Source: an uncultured Prosthecobacter sp.
GTDB taxonomy: Bacteria > Verrucomicrobiota > Verrucomicrobiia > Verrucomicrobiales > Verrucomicrobiaceae
Direction: 5' to 3'
Assembly (NCBI GenBank): GCA_937941745.1
Contig: CALDGV010000810.1
Location: 1-19,114, forward strand
DNA length: 19,114 bases
In this document: positions 1 through 8,162 of the stretch, in pieces
Position numbering within the stretch: the stretch's first letter is position 1
Layout of the letters: every line of letters starts with the position of its first letter
Translations under genes and position numbers: made by a program
The notes under the pieces: model-generated
Told to the model about the DNA's origin: nothing
Databases searched by the model: none
The model's input: the letters and a program-made list of their open reading frames with translations, nothing else

Positions 1-156
1 TGGATACTGCAAGAACGAGGCTGGAGCGTGTCTGCATGCTTCGCTTAAACAGCCCGGAAGGCTGCAGGTCACCGATCTTTACCCCGGCTTAACAAAAATG
101 TGAGGTCGCGCGCATCCAAACTGCGGGGAGTGAGTTTCACGCTCCTGCTGCTCACC
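1..156. other. Window edge and leader of the Trx/PDZ gene
   Basis: No gene can be assigned here with confidence. All three forward frames run in from the window edge and close at 46-48, 90-92 and 101-103, so one of them may be the last residues of an upstream gene, but none has recognisable content. A GTG at 100 is in frame with the following gene, but a signal peptide begins at the ATG at 157, so 100-156 is more likely untranslated. No clear Shine-Dalgarno sequence precedes 157; the GGGGAG at 125-130 is too far upstream. Confidence 0.35.
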
Positions 157-1479
157 ATGAAAATCAGGTTGCTCCTCCCTGCCCTCCTGCTCTCCAGCCC
201 CCTGCTCCAGGCCGAAGCCGTCAAAGACCGCGAAGGAGCGGTCCGTGCGGACCGTGCGAAGATGGAGCACGACAAGCGCTGGGCCTACAATGACCTCGAC
301 AGCGCCTTCCAACAGGCCAAACTGACAGGAAGGCCTGTGCTCGTCGTGATGCGCTGTGTCCCCTGCCTGTCCTGCATGGGCCTCGACACAGCCGTGCTGA
401 TGGAAAGTGACCAGCTTTCCAGCCTGCTGGATCAGTTTGTCTGCGTCCGCGTCATCAACGCCAACGCCCTCGACCTGACCAAGTTCCAGTTCGACTTCGA
501 CCTCTCCTTTTCGACCCTCTTTTTCAATGCCGACGGGACGGTTTATGGTCGCTACGGCTCATGGACCCACCAGAAGAACAAGGAAGACCAGACCCTGGCC
601 GGCTACAAAAAGGCACTGGAGGCCGCACTGGCCATTCATCGCGGCTATCCAGCCAACAAAAGCAGCCTCGCCATCAAGCAGCCCGGGCCCCTTCCCTATG
701 TCAGCCCGACCGAAATGCCCAAGCTGGCGGAGAAGTACAAGCGTGAACTCGACTGGGACGGGAAAGTGGTTCAGAGCTGCATTCACTGCCACATGATCGG
801 CGATGCGATGCGCACCTCCTACCGTGAGAAGAAGCAGCCAGTGCCGGACGAATGGGTCTTCCCCATGCCTGCTCCTGATACGGTGGGCATGACCCTCGCT
901 CCAGACCAGGTGGCTACCGTGACCGCAGTCAGGCCAGGTAGTCCGGCCGAACAGGCAGGCGTGCAGCCAGGTGATGAAATCCTTTCTCTGGCAGGCCAGC
1001 CTCCCGTCTCCATCGCCGACATTGCCTGGGTGCTGCACCGGTCGGGAAACAGCGCCCGGCATGAACTCACGGTTCGTCGTGGAGAGGCCCGGCTGAACCT
1101 GACTCTCCAGCTTCCTGAAGGCTGGCGCAAGGAAACGGACACCTCGGGCAGGGTCGGTGCCTGGTCCATGCGGGGCATGGCGGCAGGCGGGCTGAATCTG
1201 GTGGACCTGACGGATGAGGAGCGTCGTCAGCGAGGCCTGGACACGACCGGCATGGCACTTTGGGTCAAAGGTCTCGGCATGTATGGCATGCATGCTGCAG
1301 CCAAGAAGGCCGGCTTTCAGAAGGATGACGTGCTCATCGAAGTCGCAGGCATCAGGCATCGCCTCACGGAAAGCCGTCTGCATGGCCACCTGATGCAGGA
1401 GCACTTCCAGGGGGAGCTGGTAACGGTCAAGGTTCTCCGGGGCGGCAAGACCCTGGAATTGAAGCTGCCCATGCAGTGA
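157..1479 (+). CDS. Exported thioredoxin-like / heme-motif / PDZ protein (Trx7/PDZ family)
   Basis: The 440-residue product starts with a Sec signal peptide (KIR, a Leu-rich core, then LLQAEA), which is why I chose ATG 157 over GTG 100. Residues about 25-165 form a thioredoxin-like domain. Its active-site region has three clustered cysteines, C67-VP-C70-LS-C73, followed by a strand ending in FFNADGTVYGRYGS. A CIHCH motif (C208, C211, H212) could bind c-type heme. A PDZ domain follows at about 245-330 (SPAEQAGVQPGDEILSL), and the C-terminal 80 residues resemble a second, degenerate PDZ (AAKKAGFQKDDVLIEVAG). The order matches the Trx7/PDZ (seleno)protein family known from Planctomycetes and Verrucomicrobia. 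Some members have selenocysteine in the active site; this one has only cysteines. It is probably periplasmic or envelope-attached; the substrate is unknown. The PSD1 gene follows 90 bases downstream on the same strand. Confidence 0.85.
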   Translation: MKIRLLLPALLLSSPLLQAEAVKDREGAVRADRAKMEHDKRWAYNDLDSAFQQAKLTGRPVLVVMRCVPCLSCMGLDTAVLMESDQLSSLLDQFVCVRVINANALDLTKFQFDFDLSFSTLFFNADGTVYGRYGSWTHQKNKEDQTLAGYKKALEAALAIHRGYPANKSSLAIKQPGPLPYVSPTEMPKLAEKYKRELDWDGKVVQSCIHCHMIGDAMRTSYREKKQPVPDEWVFPMPAPDTVGMTLAPDQVATVTAVRPGSPAEQAGVQPGDEILSLAGQPPVSIADIAWVLHRSGNSARHELTVRRGEARLNLTLQLPEGWRKETDTSGRVGAWSMRGMAAGGLNLVDLTDEERRQRGLDTTGMALWVKGLGMYGMHAAAKKAGFQKDDVLIEVAGIRHRLTESRLHGHLMQEHFQGELVTVKVLRGGKTLELKLPMQ

Positions 1480-1549
1480 AAGGGAGTTTTCCCGCCGTCT
1501 TTTGGCCTTTTCCCCTCCTGAGTGAGGAGAGGAGCCGCTTGGACGTATG

Positions 1550-1571
1550 ATGAGGACTCCTGACTCCTCAT
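1550..1571 (+). repeat. Inverted repeat overlapping the PSD1-gene start codon
   Basis: The arms ATGAGGA (1550-1556) and TCCTCAT (1565-1571) are exact complements around 8 bases. The right arm includes the first two bases of the ATG at 1570, and the left arm includes the only GAGG-like ribosome-binding candidate. In mRNA this could fold into a hairpin hiding both. A second small inverted repeat, CTCCT/AGGAG, lies at 1515-1529. With 7-bp arms, chance is a real possibility. Confidence 0.35.
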
Positions 1572-4500
1572 GCGTCCTCTGCTTGTCATCTTCTTCGGCC
1601 TGCCTGCAGCTCTTGCTGCTGTGGATTTCTCCCGTGAAATCCGCCCGATCCTCTCGGAGAACTGCTTCTTCTGCCACGGACCGGATGAAAAAAAGCGGGA
1701 GGCAGGTCTGCGTCTGGATGAAGAGGCGGCCGCCAAGGCCAGCAACGACGGCGTGATCGCCGTAGTGCCAGGCGATCCTGAGAAAAGCGCCCTCATTCAG
1801 CGCATTCTGTCCACCGATCCAGACGAGGTGATGCCTCCGCCGAAGCAGCACAAGGTCATCCCGGCAGCACAAGTGGCTCTTTTGAAGGAATGGATCCGCC
1901 AGGGGGCCCCTTGGGGAAAGCACTGGAGCTACGAAAAGGTCAAGAAACCCAGGGTGCCGGATGTTTCCGCAGCCGTTTCCGGCCCCACAAAGCTCTCGCC
2001 CATGGATGCCTTCCTGGCCCACCGGCTCGCTCAGGAAGGACTTCAGTTCTCCCAGGAAGCTGATGCGGCCACGCTGATCCGCAGAGTAGCCATCGACCTC
2101 ACCGGCTTGCCCCCCAGCTTAGAGGAATTGAAGAGGCTTGCACCAAGCCCTTATGAGGCGGTTGTGGACCACTACCTGGCCAAAACCTCCTTTGGCGAGC
2201 ACTGGGCCTCTCAATGGCTGGATCTGGCCCGCTATGCAGACAGCTCGGGCTATCCAAGCGACCAGCCGCGAGAAATCTGGGCCTACCGCGACTGGGTGAT
2301 CCGTGCCCTGAATGCGAACATGCCCTTCGATCAGTTCACCCGCGAACAGATCGCTGGAGACCTTATGCCAAATCCGACTGACGACCAGCTGATCGCCACC
2401 GCCTTCCACCGCAACACGATGACGCAGAACGAAGGCGGCACCAGCGACGAAGAGTTTCGCAACGCCGCGGTCATCGACCGTGTGAACACGACCTTCGCTG
2501 TTTGGATGGGCACCACGATGGCCTGTGCCCAGTGCCACACCCACAAATACGATCCCATCACGATCAACGAATACTTCCAGGCCTACGCCTTCCTGAATCA
2601 GAGTGCCGACAGCGACAAGAAGGATGAAGCTCCCCTGCACAGCTTCGAGACTCCGGAATTGAAGCAGAAACGCGCCCGGCTGCAGTCAGACCTTGCCGCC
2701 CTAGAATCACGCTTCGCCAAGCCGGAGGCGAAGTGGCTCGTGGGCCTCGAAGCCTGGGAGCAGGGATTTCGCCAGGAGCTGGCCTGGAAAGCGGCCAGGC
2801 CTTTGACCGTCAGCGTGGAATCCCAAAAAGCCGCCCAGATAGCTGAAGATGGTTGGGTCACCCTACCGGGCCGCAGCGATGTGGATGCCTACACGGTCGA
2901 ACTGCCGGTCACGACACCGAAGCTCACCGCGCTGCGCCTGGAGACGCAGCCCGCGCCCGGCCATGGCAATTTTGTCCTCACAGGCGTGAAGGCGGAGCTG
3001 CTTCCGCCCGCCACGGAACCAGCGCCCAAGGCAAGGTTTGCGCGCATCGAACTGCCTGGAAAAGGCAAAATGCTCCAGCTTGCCGAAGTTCAGGTTTTCA
3101 GCGGCGGCGGCATGGTCAGCCTCTACAAGCCGGCGAAGCAAAGCAGCAACTACTTGAACGCCACGGCGAACCTCGCCGTGGATGGAAACACGGAAGGCAA
3201 CTATGCCAAGGGCAGCGTCGCTCACACGAGTGGCAAGGAAGACGATCCCTGGTGGGAGGTCGATCTGAAGGAGGAGCTGCCGATCGACAAAGTGGTCGTC
3301 TGGAACCGAACGGATGGCAGCGTGGGCAAACGTCTCGAAGGCTTTCAGCTCGTCTTGCTGGATGCCCAGCGGCAAAACGTCTGGAAGAGCCCTGCGCAAC
3401 CTGCGCCCGAGAAAGACCGCACGGTGACCATCGGCGGGCCGGTGACACTCAACTTCAGCGCGGCGCTGGCGGATCACGAACAGGCAGGTTTCACAGCCGC
3501 TTCCGTATTGCGCCCGAAGGACAACAAAAATCAGGGCTGGGCGGTAGCCCCGCAGCCAGACAAGCCGCATCACCTGACGCTGCTGACCTCCACGCCGACC
3601 CGCGTGACGGCAGGAAGCAGGCTGCGGGTGACCCTGGAGCAGAAATCAGCACATAAGCAGCACACGATCGGCCGCTTCCGCCTGCTCAGCACGGATGATG
3701 CCCGGGTTCAATCCGTCGTCTCGTTGCCGCCTGCCCTCCTCGCTGCAGTCTCCACTGCGCCCGAAAAAAGGACAACAGCCCAGTCGTCGCTCATCCAAGA
3801 TCACTATGTGAGAAACGTCGCCAAGGAGAGCGCCGCCGAACGCCGGCAGCTCGCCGCCTTGCAGAAGCAGCTCAGCGAGCTCAAGCCCGTGACCGTGCCG
3901 ATCATGAAAGACCTGACGGGCAAAGATCGCCGCATCACCAAGGTTCAGCTTCGCGGCAACTGGCAGGCCCTTGGTGATGAAGTCACCGAAGGCACTCCAG
4001 CAGCCTTCCACCCGCTGCCGAAGAGTGCTCCGCGAAACCGACTGACACTGGCCAACTGGCTGGTCAGTCCTGACAACCCACTCACGGCACGAGTGCAGGT
4101 GAACCGCCTGTGGGAGACGATCTTTGGCACCGGCATCGTGCGCACGAGCGAGGAGTTTGGCAGCCAGGGAGACCTGCCCTTCCATCCAGAGCTGCTCGAC
4201 TGGCTGGCCGCCGAGTTCATGGAGTCCGGCTGGGATGTGAAACACATGATCAAGCTCATGGTGATGAGCCGTGCCTATCGTCAGGTCAGCACCACCTCGC
4301 CGTCTCTGGCTGAAAAAGACCCTGACAACCGTCTGTTGGCCCGGGGCCCCCGCTTCCGGCCCAGCGGCGAGATGCTGCGCGATCAGGCGCTGGCGGTCAG
4401 CGGCCTGCTCTCCCCCAAAATGTTCGGCCCCGGCGTGCGCCCGATGGCCCCCAACATTGGCCTCAGCACCGCCTTCGGCCGCAGCAATGACTGGACCACC

Positions 4501-4977
4501 AGTGAAGGCGATGACAAGCACCGCCGCAGTGTTTACACAGAGGTCCGCCGCAATGCGCCCTACGCCAGCTTCACCACGTTTGACGCCGGGAACCGTGAGG
4601 TCTGCATGATCCGCCGCAGCCGCACCAACACGCCGTTGCAGGCTTTCGTGACCTTGAACGACCCCGTCTTCATTGAAACCCATCAGGCGATGGCTCGCCG
4701 GCTTGTGAAGGAGGTTCCGCAGGGAACACCGGAGCGGTTGAAGCACCTTTTCCGGCTATGCGTGGCCCGGGAACCAACAACGAAGGAGATCAACGCCCTG
4801 TCCAGGCTGTTGAATGAGTCGATTCAAACCTACCAGCAGGATGCTGTCGCTGCTGCAAAGATGGCAACTGAACCACTGGGGCCCGTGGAAAAAGGCGCCA
4901 ACATCGCGGAACTCGCGGCCTGGACCACCGTGGCCAACGTCGTGATGAATTTGGACGAGTTCCTGATGCGCCGCTAG
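1570..4977 (+). CDS. PSCyt1-DUF1549-DUF1553 (PSD1) cytochrome-like exported protein with discoidin-like domain
   Basis: The 1135-residue product begins with a short signal peptide (MRPLLVIFFGLPAALAA). Residues about 18-110 are a planctomycete cytochrome C domain (PSCyt1) with heme motif C32-FF-C35-H36 and a likely axial Met at M88 in an MPPPK motif. A PSCyt2/DUF1549 domain spans roughly 145-330 and holds a second motif, C319-AQ-C322-H323. The middle contains an F5/8 type C (discoidin-like) segment at about 510-610 (NLAVDGNTEGNY, WWEVDL), which suggests carbohydrate binding. PSD1/DUF1553 fills about 823-1090 (NRLTLANWL, PLTARVQVNRLW). Such proteins are abundant in Planctomycetes and Verrucomicrobia and are suspected of roles in oxidative polysaccharide use, but no reaction is established. 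They are usually paired with an adjacent DUF1501 gene; here the next gene is a convergent beta-helix protein, only 4 bases away. Confidence 0.92.
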   Translation: MRPLLVIFFGLPAALAAVDFSREIRPILSENCFFCHGPDEKKREAGLRLDEEAAAKASNDGVIAVVPGDPEKSALIQRILSTDPDEVMPPPKQHKVIPAAQVALLKEWIRQGAPWGKHWSYEKVKKPRVPDVSAAVSGPTKLSPMDAFLAHRLAQEGLQFSQEADAATLIRRVAIDLTGLPPSLEELKRLAPSPYEAVVDHYLAKTSFGEHWASQWLDLARYADSSGYPSDQPREIWAYRDWVIRALNANMPFDQFTREQIAGDLMPNPTDDQLIATAFHRNTMTQNEGGTSDEEFRNAAVIDRVNTTFAVWMGTTMACAQCHTHKYDPITINEYFQAYAFLNQSADSDKKDEAPLHSFETPELKQKRARLQSDLAALESRFAKPEAKWLVGLEAWEQGFRQELAWKAARPLTVSVESQKAAQIAEDGWVTLPGRSDVDAYTVELPVTTPKLTALRLETQPAPGHGNFVLTGVKAELLPPATEPAPKARFARIELPGKGKMLQLAEVQVFSGGGMVSLYKPAKQSSNYLNATANLAVDGNTEGNYAKGSVAHTSGKEDDPWWEVDLKEELPIDKVVVWNRTDGSVGKRLEGFQLVLLDAQRQNVWKSPAQPAPEKDRTVTIGGPVTLNFSAALADHEQAGFTAASVLRPKDNKNQGWAVAPQPDKPHHLTLLTSTPTRVTAGSRLRVTLEQKSAHKQHTIGRFRLLSTDDARVQSVVSLPPALLAAVSTAPEKRTTAQSSLIQDHYVRNVAKESAAERRQLAALQKQLSELKPVTVPIMKDLTGKDRRITKVQLRGNWQALGDEVTEGTPAAFHPLPKSAPRNRLTLANWLVSPDNPLTARVQVNRLWETIFGTGIVRTSEEFGSQGDLPFHPELLDWLAAEFMESGWDVKHMIKLMVMSRAYRQVSTTSPSLAEKDPDNRLLARGPRFRPSGEMLRDQALAVSGLLSPKMFGPGVRPMAPNIGLSTAFGRSNDWTTSEGDDKHRRSVYTEVRRNAPYASFTTFDAGNREVCMIRRSRTNTPLQAFVTLNDPVFIETHQAMARRLVKEVPQGTPERLKHLFRLCVAREPTTKEINALSRLLNESIQTYQQDAVAAAKMATEPLGPVEKGANIAELAAWTTVANVVMNLDEFLMRR

Positions 4978-4981
4978 CCAT

Positions 4982-6610
4982 TCAGCGCCGGCCATGATTG
5001 AAGTCCACAGCCCTGCTGACCGTATCGGCTCCAGGATTGCCCTGGACCCTTGATCTCACACAGCTGGGATCCATCACCACATTCGCCTTCCTGCCCGTGA
5101 AGATGTTTCCTTCAAAAATCAGATCATGGCCATTTGGTGCAAACGTGACGGCGTCTTCAGGAGCTGCATCGCCCAGCTGGAAGATGTTGTCCCTCACGAT
5201 GACAGGTCCGTAGCTCGCTCCAGGCTCATAGAGGGTGAAGTACATCTCCGGAAAGCTTCCAGGACGGCCCGTCTGGTAGGCGATTCTCCCCCTCCGCATG
5301 TCCGGCTCATTCTTCGTCGTGTTGTTGATGAAGAGATTGCCGGTCATCACCAGGTTGACGGGCTGGTTGATCCAGGCTCCACGCCCGCCATTGCGAAACG
5401 TGTTGCCAGTCATCGTGACATCCGTGCAGCTTTTCTCGACGCTGACGACCCGGCTGCCGTTGGTGCCGTCAACCAAGTTGCCCGTGATCGTGGCGTTCTG
5501 GCAGAACTCCGCCAGGAAGAAGGCCCCCATGCGACTGCCAAGGATGTGGTTGCTGGCGAAAATGATGTTTCGGCAGCGCTGGATGTGCATCGTATCGCCC
5601 AGGGCGCTGAGCTGGCAGCCCGTCACGCGCACATCCCTGGCTCCGACAATGTCAAAAGCCCCTTTTCCTGGCCCGCTCCCTGTCGGGGCATAGGCCCCCA
5701 GGTAGGTTCCACTGAGGTTGAAGGCCAGATGTCCGCTGCCGGCAGTTTCAAAACGGATCGGCTCTCCCTGCGGCCTCTCGGCAATCTTGATGAAATCCGG
5801 CGCCGCACTGACCACGAAATACTGGCGGCCACGCACCAGATTTTTCGGCAGCTCCGACCCCATGAAAGTCAGCGCTTCCTTGGGCTCCTCCGTCTGGCTG
5901 ATGAGGAGCGGGCGCTGGGTGTTGTCGAGGCGCACACGGTCATCGCCTGCCGTCATTCGCACCTCACGCATCAGATCCGTGCGGAAATACTTCCTCGCCC
6001 GCTCGATCTCCCAGGCCTCATAAGCCTCCGGGAAAGTCAGGATCTGCCAGAGGTAGCCATAGTCCCACATGAACTTGCCGCTGCGGAGCAAAGTGCATCC
6101 CTCCAAGGCCACGCGTTCGGCATAGGCCTGCACCTCGCTCTCACTCCTGGCACCATACAGTCCGTGCACCCCGATCACCGCCCCAGCCATGCCATCCGCC
6201 TTGATGTCGCGAAAGAGCAGGTCATGCGTGCCACCTTCACGCGTGGTGGTGATCTCGATGCCCTTCGTGTTCGCATTCGGCTCCCAGGTGTTGTCTCTTT
6301 TTGAAGGGTCAAACACATGCCCAATGAACTCGCCGCCGTGCCAGGAGAGGTGGGAGACATCTTCACCCGCAAAAACCACCACCCGCGCCTGATCCGGAAG
6401 GGTCTTGGGCAGGATGAAGCGTGCCCCATGAGCCATGACCGTCAGGTTCGACCTCAGACGCAAAGGCTCGGCACCCTCCAGATGATAATCACCAGGTGGA
6501 ATCGTCACGACGGAACCCTGCTTCAGCAGCGCGGCAATTCGGGCCGAGTCATCAGCCAGAGCCGCACAAGCGAGGAGAAAGAGACAAGAGAAGGCTTTCA
6601 CGGCCTCCAT
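4982..6610 (-). CDS. Secreted right-handed parallel beta-helix protein
   Basis: The 542-residue product has a clear signal peptide (MEAVKAFSCLFLLACAALA, cut before DDS). The N-terminal part resembles pectate-lyase-like folds: ALLKQGSVVTIPPGDYHLEG, then RLRSNLTVMAHGARFILP. The second half carries successive short beta-helix coils containing (T)GN: ITGNLVDGTNGSRV, VTMTGNTFRNGGRGAWI and VMTGNLFINN, then VIVRDNIFQLGD and DLIFEGNIFTG. The family covers polysaccharide lyases, glycosidases and epimerases. I cannot identify catalytic residues or a substrate, so this is a fold-level call. The start at 6610 is supported by the signal peptide and an AGGG a few bases upstream. Its 3' end faces that of the PSD1 gene across 4 bases, and its 5' end is divergent from coaB. 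Confidence 0.85.
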   Translation of the reverse strand: MEAVKAFSCLFLLACAALADDSARIAALLKQGSVVTIPPGDYHLEGAEPLRLRSNLTVMAHGARFILPKTLPDQARVVVFAGEDVSHLSWHGGEFIGHVFDPSKRDNTWEPNANTKGIEITTTREGGTHDLLFRDIKADGMAGAVIGVHGLYGARSESEVQAYAERVALEGCTLLRSGKFMWDYGYLWQILTFPEAYEAWEIERARKYFRTDLMREVRMTAGDDRVRLDNTQRPLLISQTEEPKEALTFMGSELPKNLVRGRQYFVVSAAPDFIKIAERPQGEPIRFETAGSGHLAFNLSGTYLGAYAPTGSGPGKGAFDIVGARDVRVTGCQLSALGDTMHIQRCRNIIFASNHILGSRMGAFFLAEFCQNATITGNLVDGTNGSRVVSVEKSCTDVTMTGNTFRNGGRGAWINQPVNLVMTGNLFINNTTKNEPDMRRGRIAYQTGRPGSFPEMYFTLYEPGASYGPVIVRDNIFQLGDAAPEDAVTFAPNGHDLIFEGNIFTGRKANVVMDPSCVRSRVQGNPGADTVSRAVDFNHGRR

Positions 6611-6693
6611 TTACCCTGGTGGCCACCTTCATGGCCACGACAAAGACTGTATGAAATGCGCAGCGGCCCTGCGGGTGCGCCCAAGCCGCTGGA

Positions 6694-6722
6694 TTGACCT
6701 GCGCCACGCCCTGTCCTACAGC
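6694..6722 (+). promoter_or_regulatory. Possible promoter for leaderless coaB
   Basis: TTGACC (6694-6699, 5 of 6 to the -35 consensus) is 17 bases from TACAGC (6717-6722, a weak -10). Transcription from this pair would begin at about 6728-6729, exactly at the coaB ATG, which has no Shine-Dalgarno sequence. The -10 is poor, so this is a suggestion only. Confidence 0.3.
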
Positions 6723-6728
6723 CTGCAC

Positions 6729-7370
6729 ATGCGCTTTCTGATCACCGCCGGCCCCACACGTGAGCCGCTCGATCCCGTGAGATATCTGACCAACCGCTCC
6801 TCTGGCCGCATGGGCTACGCCCTCGCCGAAGCGGCGCGCGATGCAGGGCACGAAGTCCTGCTGATCTCCGGCCCCGTTTGCCTGCCACCACCTCCCGGCC
6901 TGGAGTGCCTGAAGGTGGAGACCGCCCGCGACATGTTTGAGGCGGTGCAATCCCGCATTTCTGAGGCTGATGTGGCCGTCTTTGCCGCTGCTGTCGCGGA
7001 TTACCGGCCCGCAAAGCCATCCTCCCAGAAGATCAAAAAGGGCGCGGCTACGCTGACCCTCGAACTTGAGCGCACCGAGGACATCCTTGGATCGGCCAGA
7101 ACCATCTTCGGCTTTCGAGGCACCTTGGTCGGCTTTGCGGCGGAAACGGAAAACCTCGTCGCCCACGCCGAGGACAAGCTTTCGCGCAAGGGATGCGACC
7201 TAGTGATCGCGAATGATGTCTCTAAGCCCGGCGTGGGGTTTGACAGTGCAGAAAACGCCGTCACTCTCTGCCTCCGCGGCGGCCAGACCCAGGTTCTGCC
7301 GCAGCAAACCAAGACCGCGCTGGCGGCTGAGCTCATCCGTTTCATCACCAGCCTCGTCACCCCCCGATAA
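6729..7370 (+). CDS. coaB: Phosphopantothenate-cysteine ligase, stand-alone CoaB
   Basis: This cytosolic enzyme joins cysteine to 4'-phosphopantothenate using a nucleoside triphosphate, the second step of the pantothenate-to-CoA route. The 213-residue product matches the C-terminal half of bifunctional CoaBC from its first residue: MRFLITAGPTREPLDPVRYL, then TNRSSGRMGYALAEAARDAG. The conserved ADYRPAK, the K101-I-K103-K104 motif (the family's KxKK with its catalytic Lys), VGFAAET and the late LVIANDVSKPGVGFDS are all present. The flavin-binding decarboxylase domain (CoaC) is absent, so a separate coaC must exist elsewhere. I start at ATG 6729, where homology begins; the open frame extends to 6651 but encodes no conserved sequence. 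An IMPase-family gene follows after 7 bases, implying co-transcription. Confidence 0.93.
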   Translation: MRFLITAGPTREPLDPVRYLTNRSSGRMGYALAEAARDAGHEVLLISGPVCLPPPPGLECLKVETARDMFEAVQSRISEADVAVFAAAVADYRPAKPSSQKIKKGAATLTLELERTEDILGSARTIFGFRGTLVGFAAETENLVAHAEDKLSRKGCDLVIANDVSKPGVGFDSAENAVTLCLRGGQTQVLPQQTKTALAAELIRFITSLVTPR

Positions 7371-7377
7371 ACCTCCC

Positions 7378-8136
7378 GTGTCCGACCTTCTCTCCATCGC
7401 CCTCGACGCCGCCTCGCAGGCAGGCCAGCTCATCAAAAGCAACTTCGGCTCCGATCTCACCGTCAACGAGATGCAGCGCCATGACATCAAGCTGGAGCTT
7501 GATGTCCGCAGTCAGAAGCTCATCACGGAGATCATTCTGAAAAATGACCCAACCCATGCGATTCTGGGCGAAGAAGAGGGTGATGTGGGCGGCGATGGTG
7601 ATGTCGAATGGATTGTCGATCCCATCGACGGCACGGTGAACTATTTCTTCGGGATCCCGCACTTCTGCGTCTCCATTGCGGCGCGCAACCGCAGCACCAA
7701 GGAGATGCTGCTCGGCGTGATCCATGACCCCATGCAGAATGAAACCTGGAGCGTGGTCCAAGGCGGAACACCGATGCTGAATGGCAAGCCCATCCAGGTG
7801 AGCCCTCGTGCCACCATGGGCGAGGCTGTGGTGACCGTGGGCTTTTCCAAGAGCAAGTCGGCCCTGGACGCCGGCTTCGAACGCTACAAGCGCATCGCTT
7901 ACGACGTCCGCAAGACCCGCATGCTCGGCAGCGCCGCCCTGGCACTGGCCTACATCGCCTGCGGACGCCTGGATGCCTATGTGGAGGAACAGATCAGCCT
8001 CTGGGACATCGCCGCAGGGGTGATGCTGGTCGAAGCCGCAGGAGGTAAAATCTCCACTTCACCCAGCACCGTGAAGCCCGGAACCATGTTTATCTGCGCC
8101 TGGAACGGCCAGCTGCCGATCGAGAGCTACCTCTGA
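7378..8136 (+). CDS. Inositol monophosphatase family protein
   Basis: The 252-residue product belongs to the Mg2+-dependent, lithium-sensitive phosphatase superfamily. Metal-site residues are visible: E65/E66 in ILGEEEG, the D81-P-I-D84-G-T86 signature preceded by WIV, and the C-terminal W209-D210 followed by IAAGVMLVEAAGG. Length is typical for the family. Likely substrates are myo-inositol 1-phosphate or histidinol phosphate; the sequence alone does not separate these, nor exclude 3'-phosphoadenosine phosphatase-type members. I start at GTG 7378 (MSDLLSIALDAASQAGQLI) because it opens the conserved first helix. Upstream in-frame codons lie inside coaB and encode unrelated low-complexity sequence. 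It is 7 bases after coaB and 26 bases tail-to-tail from the dehydrogenase gene. Confidence 0.88.
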   Translation: MSDLLSIALDAASQAGQLIKSNFGSDLTVNEMQRHDIKLELDVRSQKLITEIILKNDPTHAILGEEEGDVGGDGDVEWIVDPIDGTVNYFFGIPHFCVSIAARNRSTKEMLLGVIHDPMQNETWSVVQGGTPMLNGKPIQVSPRATMGEAVVTVGFSKSKSALDAGFERYKRIAYDVRKTRMLGSAALALAYIACGRLDAYVEEQISLWDIAAGVMLVEAAGGKISTSPSTVKPGTMFICAWNGQLPIESYL

Positions 8137-8162
8137 TCGGTCGTCACCGGCAGGGCTTGAGG

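Noticed and set aside
355..378. Selenocysteine in the thioredoxin active site
   Set aside because: All three codons at C67, C70 and C73 are TGT or TGC; no in-frame TGA is present.
559..2022. Long open frame on the minus strand across the Trx/PDZ and PSD1 genes
   Set aside because: It is antisense to two genes with clear domains and signal peptides, and its translation has no recognisable motif. Such frames are common opposite GC-rich genes.
3646..4746. 366-codon minus-strand open frame within the PSD1 gene
   Set aside because: It lies entirely opposite the conserved DUF1553 region and encodes His/Ala/Gly-rich sequence without family features.
5126..6304. 392-codon plus-strand open frame opposite the beta-helix gene
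   Set aside because: The minus-strand product has a signal peptide and regular beta-helix repeats; the plus frame shows neither.
6618..6627. GGTGGCCACC palindrome between the beta-helix and coaB genes
   Set aside because: A 10-base GC-rich palindrome is expected by chance in this composition, and no second copy or partner element was found.
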